Shown: positions 44,691 through 55,560 of the stretch, one piece after another
Layout: the number at the start of each line of letters is the position of its first letter
Position numbering within the stretch: the first letter of the stretch is position 1
Origin: Rhizomys pruinosus
Lineage: Eukaryota > Chordata > Mammalia > Rodentia > Spalacidae
Length of the DNA: 64,000 nucleotides
Direction: 5' to 3'
NCBI GenBank assembly: GCA_009823505.1
Contig: VZQC01000286.1
Location: forward strand, 669,048-733,047
Notes under the pieces: generated by a model
The model's input: only the letters and a program-made list of their open reading frames with translations
Database searches by the model: none
Told to the model about the DNA's origin: nothing
Made by a program: the position numbers and the translations under genes

Positions 44691-45349
44691 ATTTTTCACA
44701 ACTATATTTAGATGTTATAATTCATAGGCTTTGCTTGGCTTAATTCAACCTAAGTCCATGTTTTCCCATCTCCAAAGAGAATTTATTCAAAAAGCAATTC
44801 AGAGAACTTAAAAGTGAATTGGGTTTTTTTTTTAATTAGTCAAAGAACAGTTTTAAATCAACCAAACAGTACCTCTAGGCATTCTTTAAGAACATAATCC
44901 GCATAATCAAGCATCTCTTGGTATTCAAAGATTTGTTATGTTAAACTAATAGACACACTCATTAAACTCTTGTGGGGAAACAAACATACTGTTGCCTACG
45001 CTTACACAGAGCTTAATTCAAATCAACACCTGTTCTATAGAGATGGACTTATCAGACTGTATTTTTAGACAGTAATATAAGGCAGGATTGTCATAAAATA
45101 TTTGAATAAAGCAGTCATAGTGTGAAAGTGCCACTCTCTTATGAATTGATGAAGGGGAATGTACTAAACCCCAATAACCACAGCCATGATTCTCTTCTCC
45201 TCTGACTTCCAGACATTGTTACTCATATTTCTATGAGCATCACAACTCAGGGTTTTTTCTCTTCATCTTCCCCCTAAGAAAATATGTTCTTTTCAGTCTC
45301 TGGAAATGGCAATGTTCACCTGTCAATAATTCTATAGTGGGAAAACTCA
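44691..45349. other. Single-copy-type DNA, arm 1
   Basis: Matches 61445-62075 almost exactly in reverse complement. No gene or repeat recognised. Confidence 0.45.
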
Positions 45350-45645
45350 AATTTGGGCTGAGGATATGATTCAGTCTGTAAATGCATGCCACACCTGCCT
45401 GAGGACCTGAGAGTCATATCCCTAATGTCCATACAAAACTCAGGTGTGGAGGCTCACAGCTACAAATCCAGTGTGTTGGAAAGCAGAGACAGTCAGATTT
45501 CCCATACCTCATTTGATTGACAGCCAGAGAACTGTCTGAAGTAGATCAGAGAGAGGAGAGCAATAAAGGAATATGACTGATGTCGATATATAGGATTCAC
45601 ATACACACAAGTGCTAGAAAGGCCTACACAGACATACATACACAT
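45350..45645 (+). mobile_element. B4 SINE, arm 1
   Basis: gggctgaggatatgattcag, cacctgcctgaggacctgag, aggtgtggaggctcacagct, then tatgactgatgtcgat. Mirror copy 61130-61435. Confidence 0.75.
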
Positions 45646-46420
45646 AAAAAAACAAACATGTAAAAATACACCACACACAAAAGCTCAAGACTTATCCCTC
45701 AACTCTTCTCATTCATTGATTGCATATGCAGACACTCAAGGGATATACAACAGACAGATCAGAAAATGCAAATCACTTCATTTCATCCACAACTGGTTTC
45801 ATAAATACATTTATGTTTTTTGCAAGAATATGCTAAAGCATCTTTGATTTCCTCCCAAATAACTATCTCTTATAAGAGGCAAGTGTTTGCATTACAACAA
45901 TAAATGTTAGACTTCCTGATAGCTTTTCTCCCTTTTCTTATTATTGGCTTTGATTGCAACTGCTGGATATATCTTGCCATGCAGAGCTTGAAGCTTATAA
46001 GGTTCAGGGTACATAATTCCCATCAACAATAAACCGAACAGCAGTGTAAGATACCAAAGTTCTTATGCACGAGAGTAACTGTTTTCCCAAGCCAATGAGA
46101 TCTCTAACCCTTGGGCTTTTCCACAGTTCTGTGATTCTGACAATAATCTGATTCACTGACTCTGCACAGCAAAACAAAGAATGCCAACCAATCCTCCATC
46201 CTTCTTAAAGTGGATGATCAAACACAGGTGTGACCCATCGTAATGTTCACTGAGTTCATCAAAGGTCCTGATGCAGCAGAGCCTTATTTGGCATGATCCA
46301 GTAGACATGGAAAGATTTAAGAGACAACCTTTGCTCTGAATCCATACAAATTTTTATGGAGGACTTTTTGCTAGAGGAGGAGGCAAACAGCTGATCTTCC
46401 TGGTTTGTTTATTTGATTTT
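45646..46420. other. Single-copy-type DNA, arm 1
   Basis: Nearly identical to the reverse complement of 60370-61130. No exon or repeat recognised. Confidence 0.45.
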
Positions 46421-47100
46421 TTTTTAATTTTTGAGACTGTCATACATGATTACTTTATCTACATGATTTCAAGCCATCCTTCCCCATCTCCAAGTCCCGT
46501 GATGTTCCTGCCCCCATATTCTCCTCAAGAGTTCAGGGTGTCTTCTTTTAATTATATGTTTTTATATATAGATACATAGCACATATAGGTTCTGGTTTCT
46601 GTGTGGTGGTGTGTGTGTGTGTTGTGTGGTGGGGTGTGAAACAACCTTTGAGTCCGTTTAGTAGTGGGAATGTACATGGTTTTAGGGCTGACAGTTAGGA
46701 TTAGATAACCTCTCAGGTAACCGTCAATCCTGGGGGAAACGATGCTCCCCTGTCACTCAATAGCCATAAATTCCTGTAGCGCTAAGAAGACATTATCAAT
46801 GGTTATCCTGGTCCCGCTGGCTTTATGAAAAAAATGTTTTTGCTACAACTTCTAGAATGGCTCCCTGAGCCTTGGGTGTAGGTTTTGCAGTTTATATGTA
46901 GCAATTGTGGCTGGGCACCTCATTGTCCTTATTCTCTGCATTTTGACAATTGTGAAACTTTGTAATACTCTCCATCTATTGCAAAAAGAAGCGTCTTGAT
47001 GAGTGGTGAGAAACGACTCTTATACTCATAGCTATGGGGATTGAGGAGGAAATATGTAGAATATATCTGGAAGTTACATAGTACGTTATCCCTGTAGTAT
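46420..47100 (-). mobile_element. L1 (Lx-type) 3'UTR, arm 1
   Basis: Antisense rodent L1 3'UTR with the 3' poly-A end at the left (attttttttaatttttgaga), a GT-repeat at 46605-46635, then taggattagataacctctca, ctgagccttgggtgtaggtt and tctgcattttgacaattgtg. Mirror copy 59690-60375. Confidence 0.72.
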
Positions 47101-47254
47101 AACCCGCTAGCCACAGGTACTTGGCTAGGTTCACAGCACCTGGAATGAATTTCCGCATTATGAGTGAGCCTTAAGACTGATTAGACAGTTATTGGTTAAT
47201 CCCAAGACAAAAGTGTTACTATTGCACGTGTTTTTTTTTTTTTTTCTTTTCTTT

Positions 47255-47515
47255 CTTGTTTTGGGGTTTAGTTTAGTTTTAGTTTTAGTTTAGTTAATTA
47301 AAGTTTAGTTTAAGTTTCGTTTTCGTTTCGTTCAGATTTTTGCGCGCGAGGTCTCCGGTCTCCCAGGCTTGCTTGCCCCACGCACTCTGGCGTTGAGGTA
47401 ACCTGAATTTCGGCTCCAATCATCACAATCTATGCGGTGGCTGGAGCGTGAACTAAGCACCTTGTTCTTGGCTAGGTGTAAGAGTCCTATTACTAAGCTA
47501 TATCCCCAGCTGTAA
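47255..47515 (-). mobile_element. ID/B4-type SINE with degraded pentamer tail, arm 1
   Basis: Counterpart of 59325-59560. The tail, a clean (actaa)n in arm 2, is irregular here (tagtttagttttagttttag and so on), and the body has many substitutions and indels (tgcgcgcgaggtctccgg). Only gctatatccccagc at the 5' end is intact. Confidence 0.6.
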
Positions 47516-47889
47516 CTCTTTTAGTTGTAACCATAAAGGTTTAAATATCAGTCTCATGATGTGAAATTCATTTAAGTGAGAGAAATAACTCCCTCTTTGT
47601 GAAGTTAAGAAAAAAAAAAGCAAAAGAGCCTTGATCTTTAAAACTGAGAGGTAAAATGGAGAGTGCAGCAAACAAGATCTCCTGATTGCCTGCCAGCCAT
47701 GACTCTACAATGACTCCTGAGTGAGGTTACCAAATGAGAGTCCTGTAGGCTTAAAACATACAATAGCAGCTTTGATTTCACAAAACTATTCTGTGTTCTA
47801 AGTCTTTGTCTTCTTCATCCCTTACAACATTCTCACACAGATGGTGAATATTATCTTCCTTTTGCAGTGGATTACTTCTGTGAGATCTG

Positions 47890-48110
47890 AGATGACATAG
47901 ATGTCACCTGAAAAATACTGGCTGTTTGGACTCCAGCACTACCACAGCCATCACTCAGTATATTGACCACGATAAGAACGGTAATAATAAAGTTAACACT
48001 TGCTGCTCATCGCGGGCACTGTTCTCACTACTTTCCGGAGACCAGTATTTTTGCTTCAAAGTAATCTTACGAGTTGGTCTTGACTTTCAGTTCCTTCTTT
48101 TTCTTTCCTA
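47890..48110 (+). mobile_element. MIR-type SINE, arm 1
   Basis: gttaacacttgctgctcatc, gggcactgttctcactactt, and ttcaaagtaatcttacgagt follow the MIR order (last residues diverged). Mirror copy 58740-58960. Confidence 0.55.
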
Positions 48111-48995
48111 AAGATGAAAACACATCTTACTAAGGTGACTCAAAAGGCCAACTCAGAGGATAGAGGAAGCTTGCGCTCCAATCAGGGTTGTCAAGATTTA
48201 TCTTAAAGGGCTAATAAAAAAATGTTTGAGGAGATTGTGGCTAAATGGACTGTTTATTCTCATATGTTTTATTAAAGAGACTAGACAAAACATCTATTAT
48301 ATTGCTATAATATAAAGCAATAAAAATAATATTTTATATTTCCAATATTAGTAATCTTTGTGCTTCTTATTTTTTTTTCTTTTTGGGCTTTTTTTTTTTT
48401 TTTTTTAAGTTTAAAACTACAATGTAGTAATTATATTTATTTACTGATTATTTATTTATGGTATACTTTCTTTTTGGATGTTTAAAGCCACACGGTTAGC
48501 CCAGATAAACAAGGTTTTTGTTTGTGTTTTCCTCAAGTTTCAGTTGAGGATATGGGCCTCAGGGTACTCAGGGGTTTTTTTTTTAGGGGGGGGGAGGAAG
48601 CACTGGCTCCTTTTTGGCTTTTCATTTACCAGTTTCCATCCACTCGAGGACAATATTAGTAATCTTATGACAGAAACATTTTAACATAGGCATTTTGCCC
48701 TTGTGCTATTGAGTATGTAAGATGAATGCCTCAATTTTTAAAAACCATAAAGAAAAGAAAAGAGAATGTCTGGGTGTATAAATAACTCCAAAATGGAAGA
48801 AGGTAGATACTTGAAGCTCAATCTAAATTATTGAAGACAGGTCTATAGGCAGGCCTGCTTTGTGATAATCTGAGATTAGATTTAACTGAGGAGGAAGACC
48901 CACCCTAAAATGTGTGGGTGGAATCATTCCGGGGGCTGGGGTCCCAACTGAATCCAAGGGTTAAAAGGTGAAGCGGAGCCCCAACAGTCTTTGCT
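48111..48995. other. Unclassified DNA, arm 1
   Basis: Poly-T runs at 48368-48408. No gene. The 48370-48600 stretch is irregular against its mirror (58260-58490). Confidence 0.4.
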
Positions 48996-49380
48996 CTCTG
49001 CTTCCTGACTGTGATGCAACGTGACCAGCTGCCAGCATGCGGATGGAAAGATCCCCATAATAAAATAGCATGAAATGGATATACAGGCATATGGCTGCCT
49101 CTGCTTGCACAGTATTTCCAGGCAGGTGAGGTGTAGCTGGTTTTGACGGTGGAGTCTTGCTTTGACTCAAGGAAGACCCGTATTTGCTTTATTGTTGAGT
49201 GGCGATTAGCTCTCTGCCTGGAGGAATAAACCATGGCTTGAATGCCACAAGCTTACATGCTATAGTGGTTAGGAGATTTTATAAGCAACAGTAGACCCCT
49301 GCCATATTTAACAGGAAAATGTAATTCATGGATTAAACATATCATCCCAAACATATGTGTCTATACCAAAGTAACCTACC
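48996..49380. mobile_element. Unclassified rodent repeat, arm 1
   Basis: Reverse complement of 57446-58010. The family recurs at 27420-27640. An AATAAA lies in the complementary orientation. Could be the far part of the adjoining L1-type 3' end or an LTR; not resolved. Confidence 0.35.
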
Positions 49381-49976
49381 ATATTAGTGCTGTTATAAAT
49401 AAATACATATATATCTAGATTGCTTTTGGGCTCATTAGTAGGATCGAAAGGTTATTCCGGGACAACCTGTCAGCCCATGAAAAAAAAAGCCAGAATTGAT
49501 TCAGAGCCCAAGATGACAACTCCAGAGAAAGTGGACTGTTTTTGCTTCTCAGCACCTGTTGCCCCTTTGTCCTAAGCCTAGGGAACGAATCTGTGCGGAA
49601 GAGGGGCATGGTAGAAATGTAAGGGCCTGCGATTGGGGTGAAAAATGGTGAAACTACAGCAATGTAGACATGGGGACTGACATCATTTGAAATCACTTGA
49701 TTTGAACATCACCCCTCAGCCCCCAGCTGGATGTGGGGCTGTGGATTTGGGCACAACAGCCTGCAAATTGGTTTCATATGAAGGTTGCTTTTCTAATTGA
49801 TTATCACTTATAGCTTAAAAAATGAAAAAAAAAACTGGAGAGAAAGATGCAGATCATTATGGCAAAAATGCATAATCTGGGATGGGGTGGGGGGGGAATT
49901 GTAAAGGGAAATATGCCTGTCTGAATTGGAAATGAATGGTATTAAGATGCAACAAAGCCGCAATAAATAAATAGCA
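49380..49976 (+). mobile_element. L1-type 3' end, arm 1
   Basis: Sense orientation: gtaggatcgaaaggttattc, ggaacgaatctgtgcgg, gattggggtgaaaaatggtg, tctgggatggggtggggggg, ending gcaataaataaatagc. Irregular compared with arm 2 (56930-57445). Confidence 0.6.
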
Positions 49977-50039
49977 TGAAATGGCTTTGACTTCAAGATC
50001 AACACATGGAAACTTGATTGAGAGATAAATAAAGGGCTG

Positions 50040-50150
50040 TTCTCTCTCTGTCGCATTTCGTCTGCTCTCTCTCGCTCGCCTCCTCTCCTCCTTCCTCACT
50101 CTCACTCTCTCTCTCTTCTCTCTCCTCTCCTCTCCTCTCCTCCTCGATTT
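50040..50150. repeat. (TC)n array, irregular, arm 1
   Basis: Interrupted tc/ctcct repeat. The mirror at 56801-56862 is a clean (ga)n of about 60 bases, so the extra and variant units here are suspect. Confidence 0.9.
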
Positions 50151-50790
50151 TTGCAAGGCAAAGGAACAAGTACATCACCTACATAGTATTTGTTATGTGG
50201 GGAAAACATAGCATTCACAGGAACCACAACTGCAATCTATAATAAGCCTGAGACAACATTTTCAATTGAGAGTATTTACACAGGCACATGGGCCTTTCGA
50301 GTTTGCAAGGAGAAGCCATAAAGCCAAATATTGGTGAAACAAAATGACTTACAAGCACTAAAGAGTTATAGGACAAAGAAAATGAAAGTGTTGGTAAGAG
50401 AGTATGCCAGAAAAACCAAATCAGAAATATGAACTCTGACAAGTCATTTAACCTAGTATGATAATTGAAATTTAAATGAGAAGCCAAAAGTTATTTCTAA
50501 TGCTTGACAAGGAACATAGCTTCTCCAAGATATTTTTGCAGTTACCAAACCTTTTTCATCATTAAATAAATGAGAATAGTGATATAAATTAATTTATTGA
50601 TGATAGTGGAATATTTCAGGAATTAGGAAGCATCGTGAAAGAATGTACAATACTTAAGTATCCTGATGAACCACGAATGGGTAACAAATGGTTTCCGACA
50701 TTTAATCAGAAATGCCTAACTACATATTTAGCTTGTTGGCTTTGTGTTTGGCGGGCACAAAAATGCACTCTGTAGCTTACACTTTCCTGG
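50151..50790. other. Single-copy-type DNA, arm 1
   Basis: Reverse complement identical to 56170-56795 over most of its length. A 90-codon minus frame at 50215-50487 is mirrored at 56460-56732, but it has no recognisable domain and is not called a gene. Confidence 0.45.
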
Positions 50791-50892
50791 AGTTCATGAT
50801 ATAATACCCCAGGCTGGACTCAAACTTGCAGTTATCCCTCAGTCTCCCCCATGTGCTAAGATTAATGGTATGTGATACTGTACCCAGCTCCT
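50791..50892 (-). mobile_element. B1 SINE fragment, arm 1
   Basis: Antisense B1 core (ccccaggctggactcaaact, atgtgctaagattaatggta). Mirror copy 56060-56168. Confidence 0.65.
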
Positions 50893-51129
50893 AAACTGAT
50901 ATTTAACCCAAGCATATTGCTTGGGGAAGTTGGCTGCTCTAGGATTTTGCTTCTTCCATAAAGAATCTCATCCACTTCCTGGGTTCTGCGTTCATATCCT
51001 ATAAAGACAGGTAGTATTGACATACACATAAACAGAGCTGCCCCAACTCTCTACAAAGAAGAATTTTATGAACAGGCCATTTTCACAGGCCTTACCTATT
51101 TCTGCTTCCTAAGGATTTTGCTTTCTGAA

Positions 51130-51180
51130 TCTTCAGACCATACACAAAACATCAATAAAAGCTTAAAAAAAAAAAAAAGA
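51130..51180 (+). mobile_element. L1 3' terminus, arm 1
   Basis: Ends acatcaataaaagctt followed by A14, a poly-A tail. Mirror 55775-55815. Confidence 0.55.
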
Positions 51181-51490
51181 ATGCCTCTCCAGTCATCATT
51201 TGAGGGGCATTTGGTTGGTTCCAGATCCTTGCTATTATGAAGAAATCATGCATAAACAATAGAGACTGTGCATGTATTTTTGTGGTAAGAAGAGTCTTGA
51301 TGGGTATATACCCTGAAGTAGTATGGCTGGGTCAGGTGGTAGGACTCATTCTGAGTCTTAACATGTATGTCAGATCCGTGAATCCCTGTCGGGTTGGGGG
51401 GAGGGGGCCTGGATGGGAAATGAATCTAAATTTGAATTAGAAATGTATGAAATGCACTCAAAAAATTAACTTAAAAATAAAATTAAACAC
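51181..51490 (+). mobile_element. L1 with inverted 5' part, arm 1
   Basis: An antisense ORF2 C-terminal piece (51181-51375; ggcatttggttggttccaga, gtagtatggctgggtcaggt) joins a sense 3' terminus (51385-51490; gggggcctggatgggaaatg, aaattaacttaaaaataaaa). Mirror 55466-55775. Confidence 0.72.
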
Positions 51491-51525
51491 ACACACCCAA
51501 CACCACACACACACACACACAACCA
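51488..51525. repeat. (CA)n microsatellite, arm 1
   Basis: Interrupted ca dinucleotides. The mirror (55421-55465) is a cleaner gt array. Confidence 0.9.
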
Positions 51526-51529
51526 ACAA

Positions 51530-51708
51530 CAACAAATGTCCGTGTTCGGTGGCTGGGAGGAGGTGGCTAATTGTTAACAAACACAAGATTGTTCTTGAAA
51601 GGGCAAAAGACCCCAGTTGGGTTCCCAGAATCTGTGATTCAAGCTCCAGGAGAACTGACACCATCTTCTGAAAGCACTGCACTAATGTCCACAACGCGAC
51701 ACAACACA
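51530..51708 (+). mobile_element. B2 SINE, diverged, arm 1
   Basis: Sense B2 relic: ggtggctgggaggaggtggc, ttcttgaaagggcaaaagac, tcaagctccaggagaactga, gcactgcactaatgtcca. Mirror 55258-55410 ends with the more canonical ccacctctccagccac. Confidence 0.68.
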
Positions 51709-51727
51709 CTTTTGGTTCTTTTTGCTA

Positions 51728-51900
51728 TACTTTTTTTTTTTTTTTTTTTTATTTTGAGAAAGGACCTGTATGTATGTAGTGCCGGACCGAGCCCTGGAGC
51801 TTGCTATAGAGAGCTAGGCTGGCTCAAATTACAAGATTCACCTTCCGTCTACCACTCTACCCTCCATTGCTGGTATTACAAGCCATTGGCAACCATGCGT
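51728..51900 (-). mobile_element. B1 SINE, diverged (spacer)
   Basis: Poly-T 51730-51752, then gagaaaggacctgtatgtat and gagagctaggctggctcaaa. It lies at the arm 1/spacer boundary. The arms lose similarity within this poly-T. Confidence 0.65.
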
Positions 51901-51939
51901 TGGCTAAATAAAGGTGAATTGGTAAATTTATTCATTCTT

Positions 51940-52080
51940 TTTTTGCATATATGTTTGTTAATGCCTGAGTAAGTATAGGTGTACCATGTGATGTGAGGAG
52001 TTTTGCGGCACCATGTGGTTGCTAACCCAGATCCTCTAGAAGAATAGCAAGGCTCTTAACCACTGAGCCATCTCTGCAGT
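51940..52080 (-). mobile_element. B2 SINE, diverged
   Basis: Antisense: ggcaccatgtggttgctaac, then ccactgagccatctctgcag. Confidence 0.75.
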
Positions 52081-52963
52081 TACACATGCATATAAGATTT
52101 AAATATAAAAATGTCCTTCCATGAGGGCCCATGACCTATAATCACTCATACTTGATCATGTTCAAGCCTTTCTTCAGCCTTATCCCAAGAGACATGAGCA
52201 CAGGTCCTACTTACTGACTACCAGACCTACCTTTTTCACTGCAAGCCCTATAAAGAATATGAGTTCGATTGGCCAGGTGAGGTGATACATAACATCAATA
52301 TGCTATCTTTGGTTTCACCAGTCTCTTATGTTTGGGGGGCAAGGGGACTGGGTAGGGTGGAAGCTTCTTTCTGTCTGAAACTATTGAAGATATTGAGGTT
52401 TATTTATGTTGCTTCTGCCACCACAGAGCTTGTTGGGGCCAGAGCAAAGATTTGGGTAAGAAATCCAAAGGCTAATATGTAGTTGTTTTCTCCTGCAGGA
52501 TATAACCACTGACATCTTGAAACGTAATAGTTATGATCACTCACATGAGGTCCTTACAATGTCAAGGCCTATTAATATTACCTCAAAGGTGGCATTGCAG
52601 GAACAGAATCCGGTCTTGTAGTAATAGGGCAAGGGGTTCTAACTCTAAGCTCCAACCCAAAGCCTTAATCAATTTGATTGCTTGCATAATGTTAAGGAAC
52701 TTAATTCTTAAAACAAAAATAGGAAATTGTTGAAACAATAAACTATTAAACTAACATAGAGCTGATTATGTTTTCTTAAAAAAAAGCCTGAGGTGAACAG
52801 AAACGGATATTAAATTGAATTGATGATTGCAGAAACCAATAATTTCATAAGTAGATTTTCCTGAACTAATAACACAGCAAATCATGCACAAATGAGGAAT
52901 TACTGTCTTTATTTAGCTACATTTCTTCCCCTAAATCCAAACTGCCTATTTGTAGTTACTTTT
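52081..52963. other. Unclassified single-copy DNA (spacer)
   Basis: No repeat, exon or RNA recognised. Confidence 0.4.
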
Positions 52964-53330
52964 TCAGTATTGCTGATGCATAAATAACCATGACAAAAAA
53001 CAATTTAGAGGAGAAAGGGTTTGTTTTGGCTTCTAATTTCCAGAGGGATTACAGTCCATAATGATAGGGAAAGTATGGAGGCAGGAGCCTCAGGCCAAAA
53101 AGGCACTCAGAGCAGAGGTCACATTTTTATCCACACTCGGAAGCACAGAGAGAAATCAGGAAGTGGTGGCGAGCTATCAAAGCCTCATGCCTAACTCCTA
53201 CAGCCGAGCTCTACCTTGTAAAGGTTTCCTATAACTTTCCAAATAGCAACAGCCAACAGGGGAAAAAGTGTTCAAATGCAGAAGTCCTATGAGGTACATT
53301 CACAATCCAATCACAGCTCTAACCATAGAG
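52964..53330 (+). mobile_element. Rodent interspersed repeat, family uncertain
   Basis: Order of blocks gaggagaaagggtttgtttt, agagggattacagtccataa, caggaagtggtggcgagcta, cctaactcctacagccg and aagtgttcaaatgcag matches a repeat common in mouse and rat that I know by sequence but cannot name securely. Confidence 0.45.
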
Positions 53331-53395
53331 TTGCTTCTAACTCTTATCCTCCCAGTTGATTGTAGAGTCCTTATGGCAAGTATGGCTTGGGCCAA

Positions 53396-53535
53396 GACAG
53401 AAAGGAAAATGAAAAAAAGAGAAAAGAAGAGAAGAAGAAGGAAGAAGAAGAAAAAGAAGAGGAGAAGAGGAGGAGAGGAGGAGGAGGAGGAGAGGAGGAG
53501 AGGAGCGAGAGGAGGAGGAGAGGGAGGTAAATTGG
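53396..53535. repeat. (GGA)n/(GAA)n purine array
   Basis: Pure A/G tract of about 140 bases (gaagaagaa then ggaggaggag units). Triplex-prone composition. Open frames across it are artefacts of composition. Confidence 0.95.
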
Positions 53536-53789
53536 GGCCATTGTTGGAAAGCAGCCTGGAAGTTCCTCAGAAGTTAAACACAGAGTTATCATATGAGCTG
53601 GAAAGTCTGTGTATATACCCCAAAAGAAATTAAAACACTTGTCTACACAAAACCTTGTGTATGACTGTTACAGCAACAACATTAATTATGGTCAAAAGTG
53701 GAAACACTGGTCAGGGGAGGGGTGGGCTAGCCAGGAGGAAGGATGTATGAAAATCCACTACTTTGTAAACTGTTTAAAAAAGAGTTTTT

Positions 53790-53945
53790 TTTGGGGGGGG
53801 GGTTCTTTTTGAGACAGTGTCACCCTGTAGCCCCAGCTGGCCTGGAACTCACTGTATAGATCAGGCTGACCTTGAACTCAAAGAGATATGCCTGCCTCTA
53901 CCTCCCATTGCTAGGATTAAAGGTGTGCACCACAATGCCTGGTTG
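53790..53945 (-). mobile_element. B1 SINE
   Basis: Antisense B1 after a T/G tract: gagacagtgtcaccctgtag, gatcaggctgaccttgaact, ending gtgcaccacaatgcctgg. Confidence 0.88.
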
Positions 53946-53959
53946 CATTATTTATTTTT

Positions 53960-54168
53960 AATCTTTATGAATATGTGTGCATGTGTGTCTGAGTGAGTGT
54001 ATGTCACATGTGTACAGGTGCACACTGAAGCCAAGAGTGGGCACTGGGTTCCTTGGAGCTGGAGTTATAGGCAGTTGGGAGCCACCTGATGTGGGTGCTG
54101 GGAACCACACTCCCAGTGCTCTGGAAGAGCAGCAAGTGTTCTTAACTGCTAAGACAGCTCTCTGTCCC
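53960..54168 (-). mobile_element. B2/B3 SINE
   Basis: Antisense: gagctggagttataggcagt, gatgtgggtgctgggaacca, gctctggaagagcagcaagt, then ttaactgctaagacagctct. The ggagttataggcagttg block is the B3-type centre. Confidence 0.82.
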
Positions 54169-54398
54169 CAAATTGTGCATTTGAAATGGGTGGGCTCTAT
54201 GGCACGTGAATGACATATCAATTTCCGCTGGGATGGCAGCAGAAATCTTTTTTCATTTGTGTGTATTAACTACACAGAGTTATGACAAGTCCATGTAAGC
54301 ATGTAACATTTTGACCCTGCCTATCACTCTCGGTTACTCTCACCTCCCCTTTCTCTCTTTCTCATTCCCTCTTCCCATCCCGCCTTCTTTCCAACCAG

Positions 54399-54503
54399 TA
54401 TCCTTCAAGAAAAGGCAGCATTTGGGGAAGATTTATGTGGCAGAGAAAGGCTGAGGACTTAGTTGCTGACACCATCAGCCCGGCACTGCGCAACGTGGCC
54501 ACA
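54399..54503 (+). CDS. Candidate internal exon, 105 bp (unrecognised gene)
   Basis: A long pyrimidine tract (54340-54392) ends ttctttccaaccag, a good splice acceptor. The donor after 54503 is ACAgtaagt, close to consensus. The 105 bases between are open only in phase 0 (35 codons: YPSRKGSIWGRF near the start, AEDLVADTISPALRNVAT at the end); the other two frames contain stops. It lies in single-copy spacer DNA and contains no repeat. I do not recognise the protein, and no flanking exon is visible within the window, so it may be an exon of a larger gene or a chance match. Confidence 0.35.
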
Positions 54504-55227
54504 GTAAGTTGCGCTTCAGGGCTGTCTTCCATCTGAGTGAGGGGCACCCGCTCAAGGTCTCCTGCCTTTTGAATTCTAAGGGGCCAAGCCTTCAGTCACT
54601 CACTTCCTTCCTTTGAAAGTACAGAGTTCATCCTTGTGGCTGAGCAAGCTAGGAGGTCTTCGAGCAGAAGCCTTGGACAAACACTTCCAACTGTCCTTTG
54701 GAGTTTTAGGTTCAGATATAAATAGCCCAGGAAGGAAGAAAGGCTTAACCATTTTTAGCTAACTTTGAACTTTCCAATGTGGAATTAGATGACACTGGAT
54801 TCTAACAAGAAAGGGACAAAGGATAATGGTGAGGACAGGTGTCCTGTGACACATACCCCTTATCTGACAGCTTTGCTTCTGGGCTTGCACCTCTGCCAGT
54901 CCATGTGACTTTAGTGGAAGGATCCTGAGCAAACCTTCAAAGGTGTCATGAAGCTGCCCAGAAGTACTTAGCCAGGGTTCCTTCCACTTTCCACATGCAA
55001 GCTGCAAGCCTCAGAAAATGCCAACCAGCTGCAAGAATGTATTTCTGTCTTTGGAAGACCCCCCACCCCAGGCAAGGAGGAGGGCTCGCCCCAGGCTCGG
55101 TCATTACCACCCTATAGCCTTGTGTCTCTGTCACAGGTGTCATACAGTCTCTTTAGGAACAAACTGGGCTCCTCCTTTGATATCATTTTCTAATATAAAA
55201 GTGTTGGTGTGGCAAATTTGCAAAGGC
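54504..55227. other. Unclassified single-copy DNA (spacer)
   Basis: No repeat recognised. Follows the candidate donor. If the exon is real this would be intron. Low repeat content for this window. Confidence 0.4.
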
Positions 55228-55257
55228 CTGAAAAAAAAAAGAAAGCAAAAAAGAAAA

Positions 55258-55410
55258 AAAGTGTGTGTGTGCGTTGTGGACATTAGTGCAAGTGCTTTCA
55301 GAGAGTGTCAGTTCTCCTGGAGCTTGAATCACAGATTCTGGGAACCCAACTGGGGTCTTTTGCAAGAACAATATGTGTTGTTAACATCTTAGCCACCTCT
55401 CCAGCCACCG
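55258..55410 (-). mobile_element. B2 SINE, diverged, arm 2
   Basis: Mirror of 51530-51708. Ends ccacctctccagccac at its 5' side. Followed by (gt)n 55421-55465. Confidence 0.75.
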
Positions 55411-55417
55411 AAGGCCA

Positions 55418-55420
<3 letters not shown>

Positions 55421-55459
<39 letters not shown>

Positions 55460-55465
55460 GTGTGT
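55421..55465. repeat. (GT)n microsatellite, arm 2
   Basis: gt dinucleotides with one gggtggg interruption. Confidence 0.95.
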
Positions 55466-55560
55466 TTAATTTTATTTTTAAGTTAATTTTTTGAGTGCAT
55501 TTCATACATTTCTTAATCAAATTTAGACTCATTCCCCATCCATGCCCCCTCCCCCACCCG
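55466..55560 (-). mobile_element. L1 3' terminus of inverted L1, arm 2
   Basis: Antisense L1 end: ttttatttttaagttaattt, catttcatacatttcttaat, then a C-rich tract. Meets the ORF2 piece at about 55560. Confidence 0.75.

Larger units (their letters stand above)
42598..51745 (+). repeat. Giant inverted repeat, arm 1
   Basis: About 9.1 kb whose reverse complement is arm 2 (55228-64000). Paired landmarks: 42598/64000, 44233/62514, 45611/61175, 47926/58924, 50215/56732, 51684/55284. The sum of paired coordinates drifts from 106598 to 106968, so about 370 bases of indels separate the arms. Arm 1 carries most of the irregular sequence (for example 43000-43260 and 47260-47480). Confidence 0.92.

Noticed and set aside
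50215..50487. 90-codon frame mirrored exactly at 56460-56732, with hydrophobic stretches
   Set aside because: Its identity only reflects the inverted repeat. No acceptor, donor, signal motif or recognisable family.
53268..53633. 121-codon plus frame with a Lys/Arg/Glu-rich centre
   Set aside because: The charged centre is the GGA/GAA array at 53396-53535. No domain outside it.
54951..55182. Possible exon in the spacer (frames 54946-55143 minus, 55018-55392 plus)
   Set aside because: No matching splice signals. The plus frame runs through an A-rich tract into an antisense B2.
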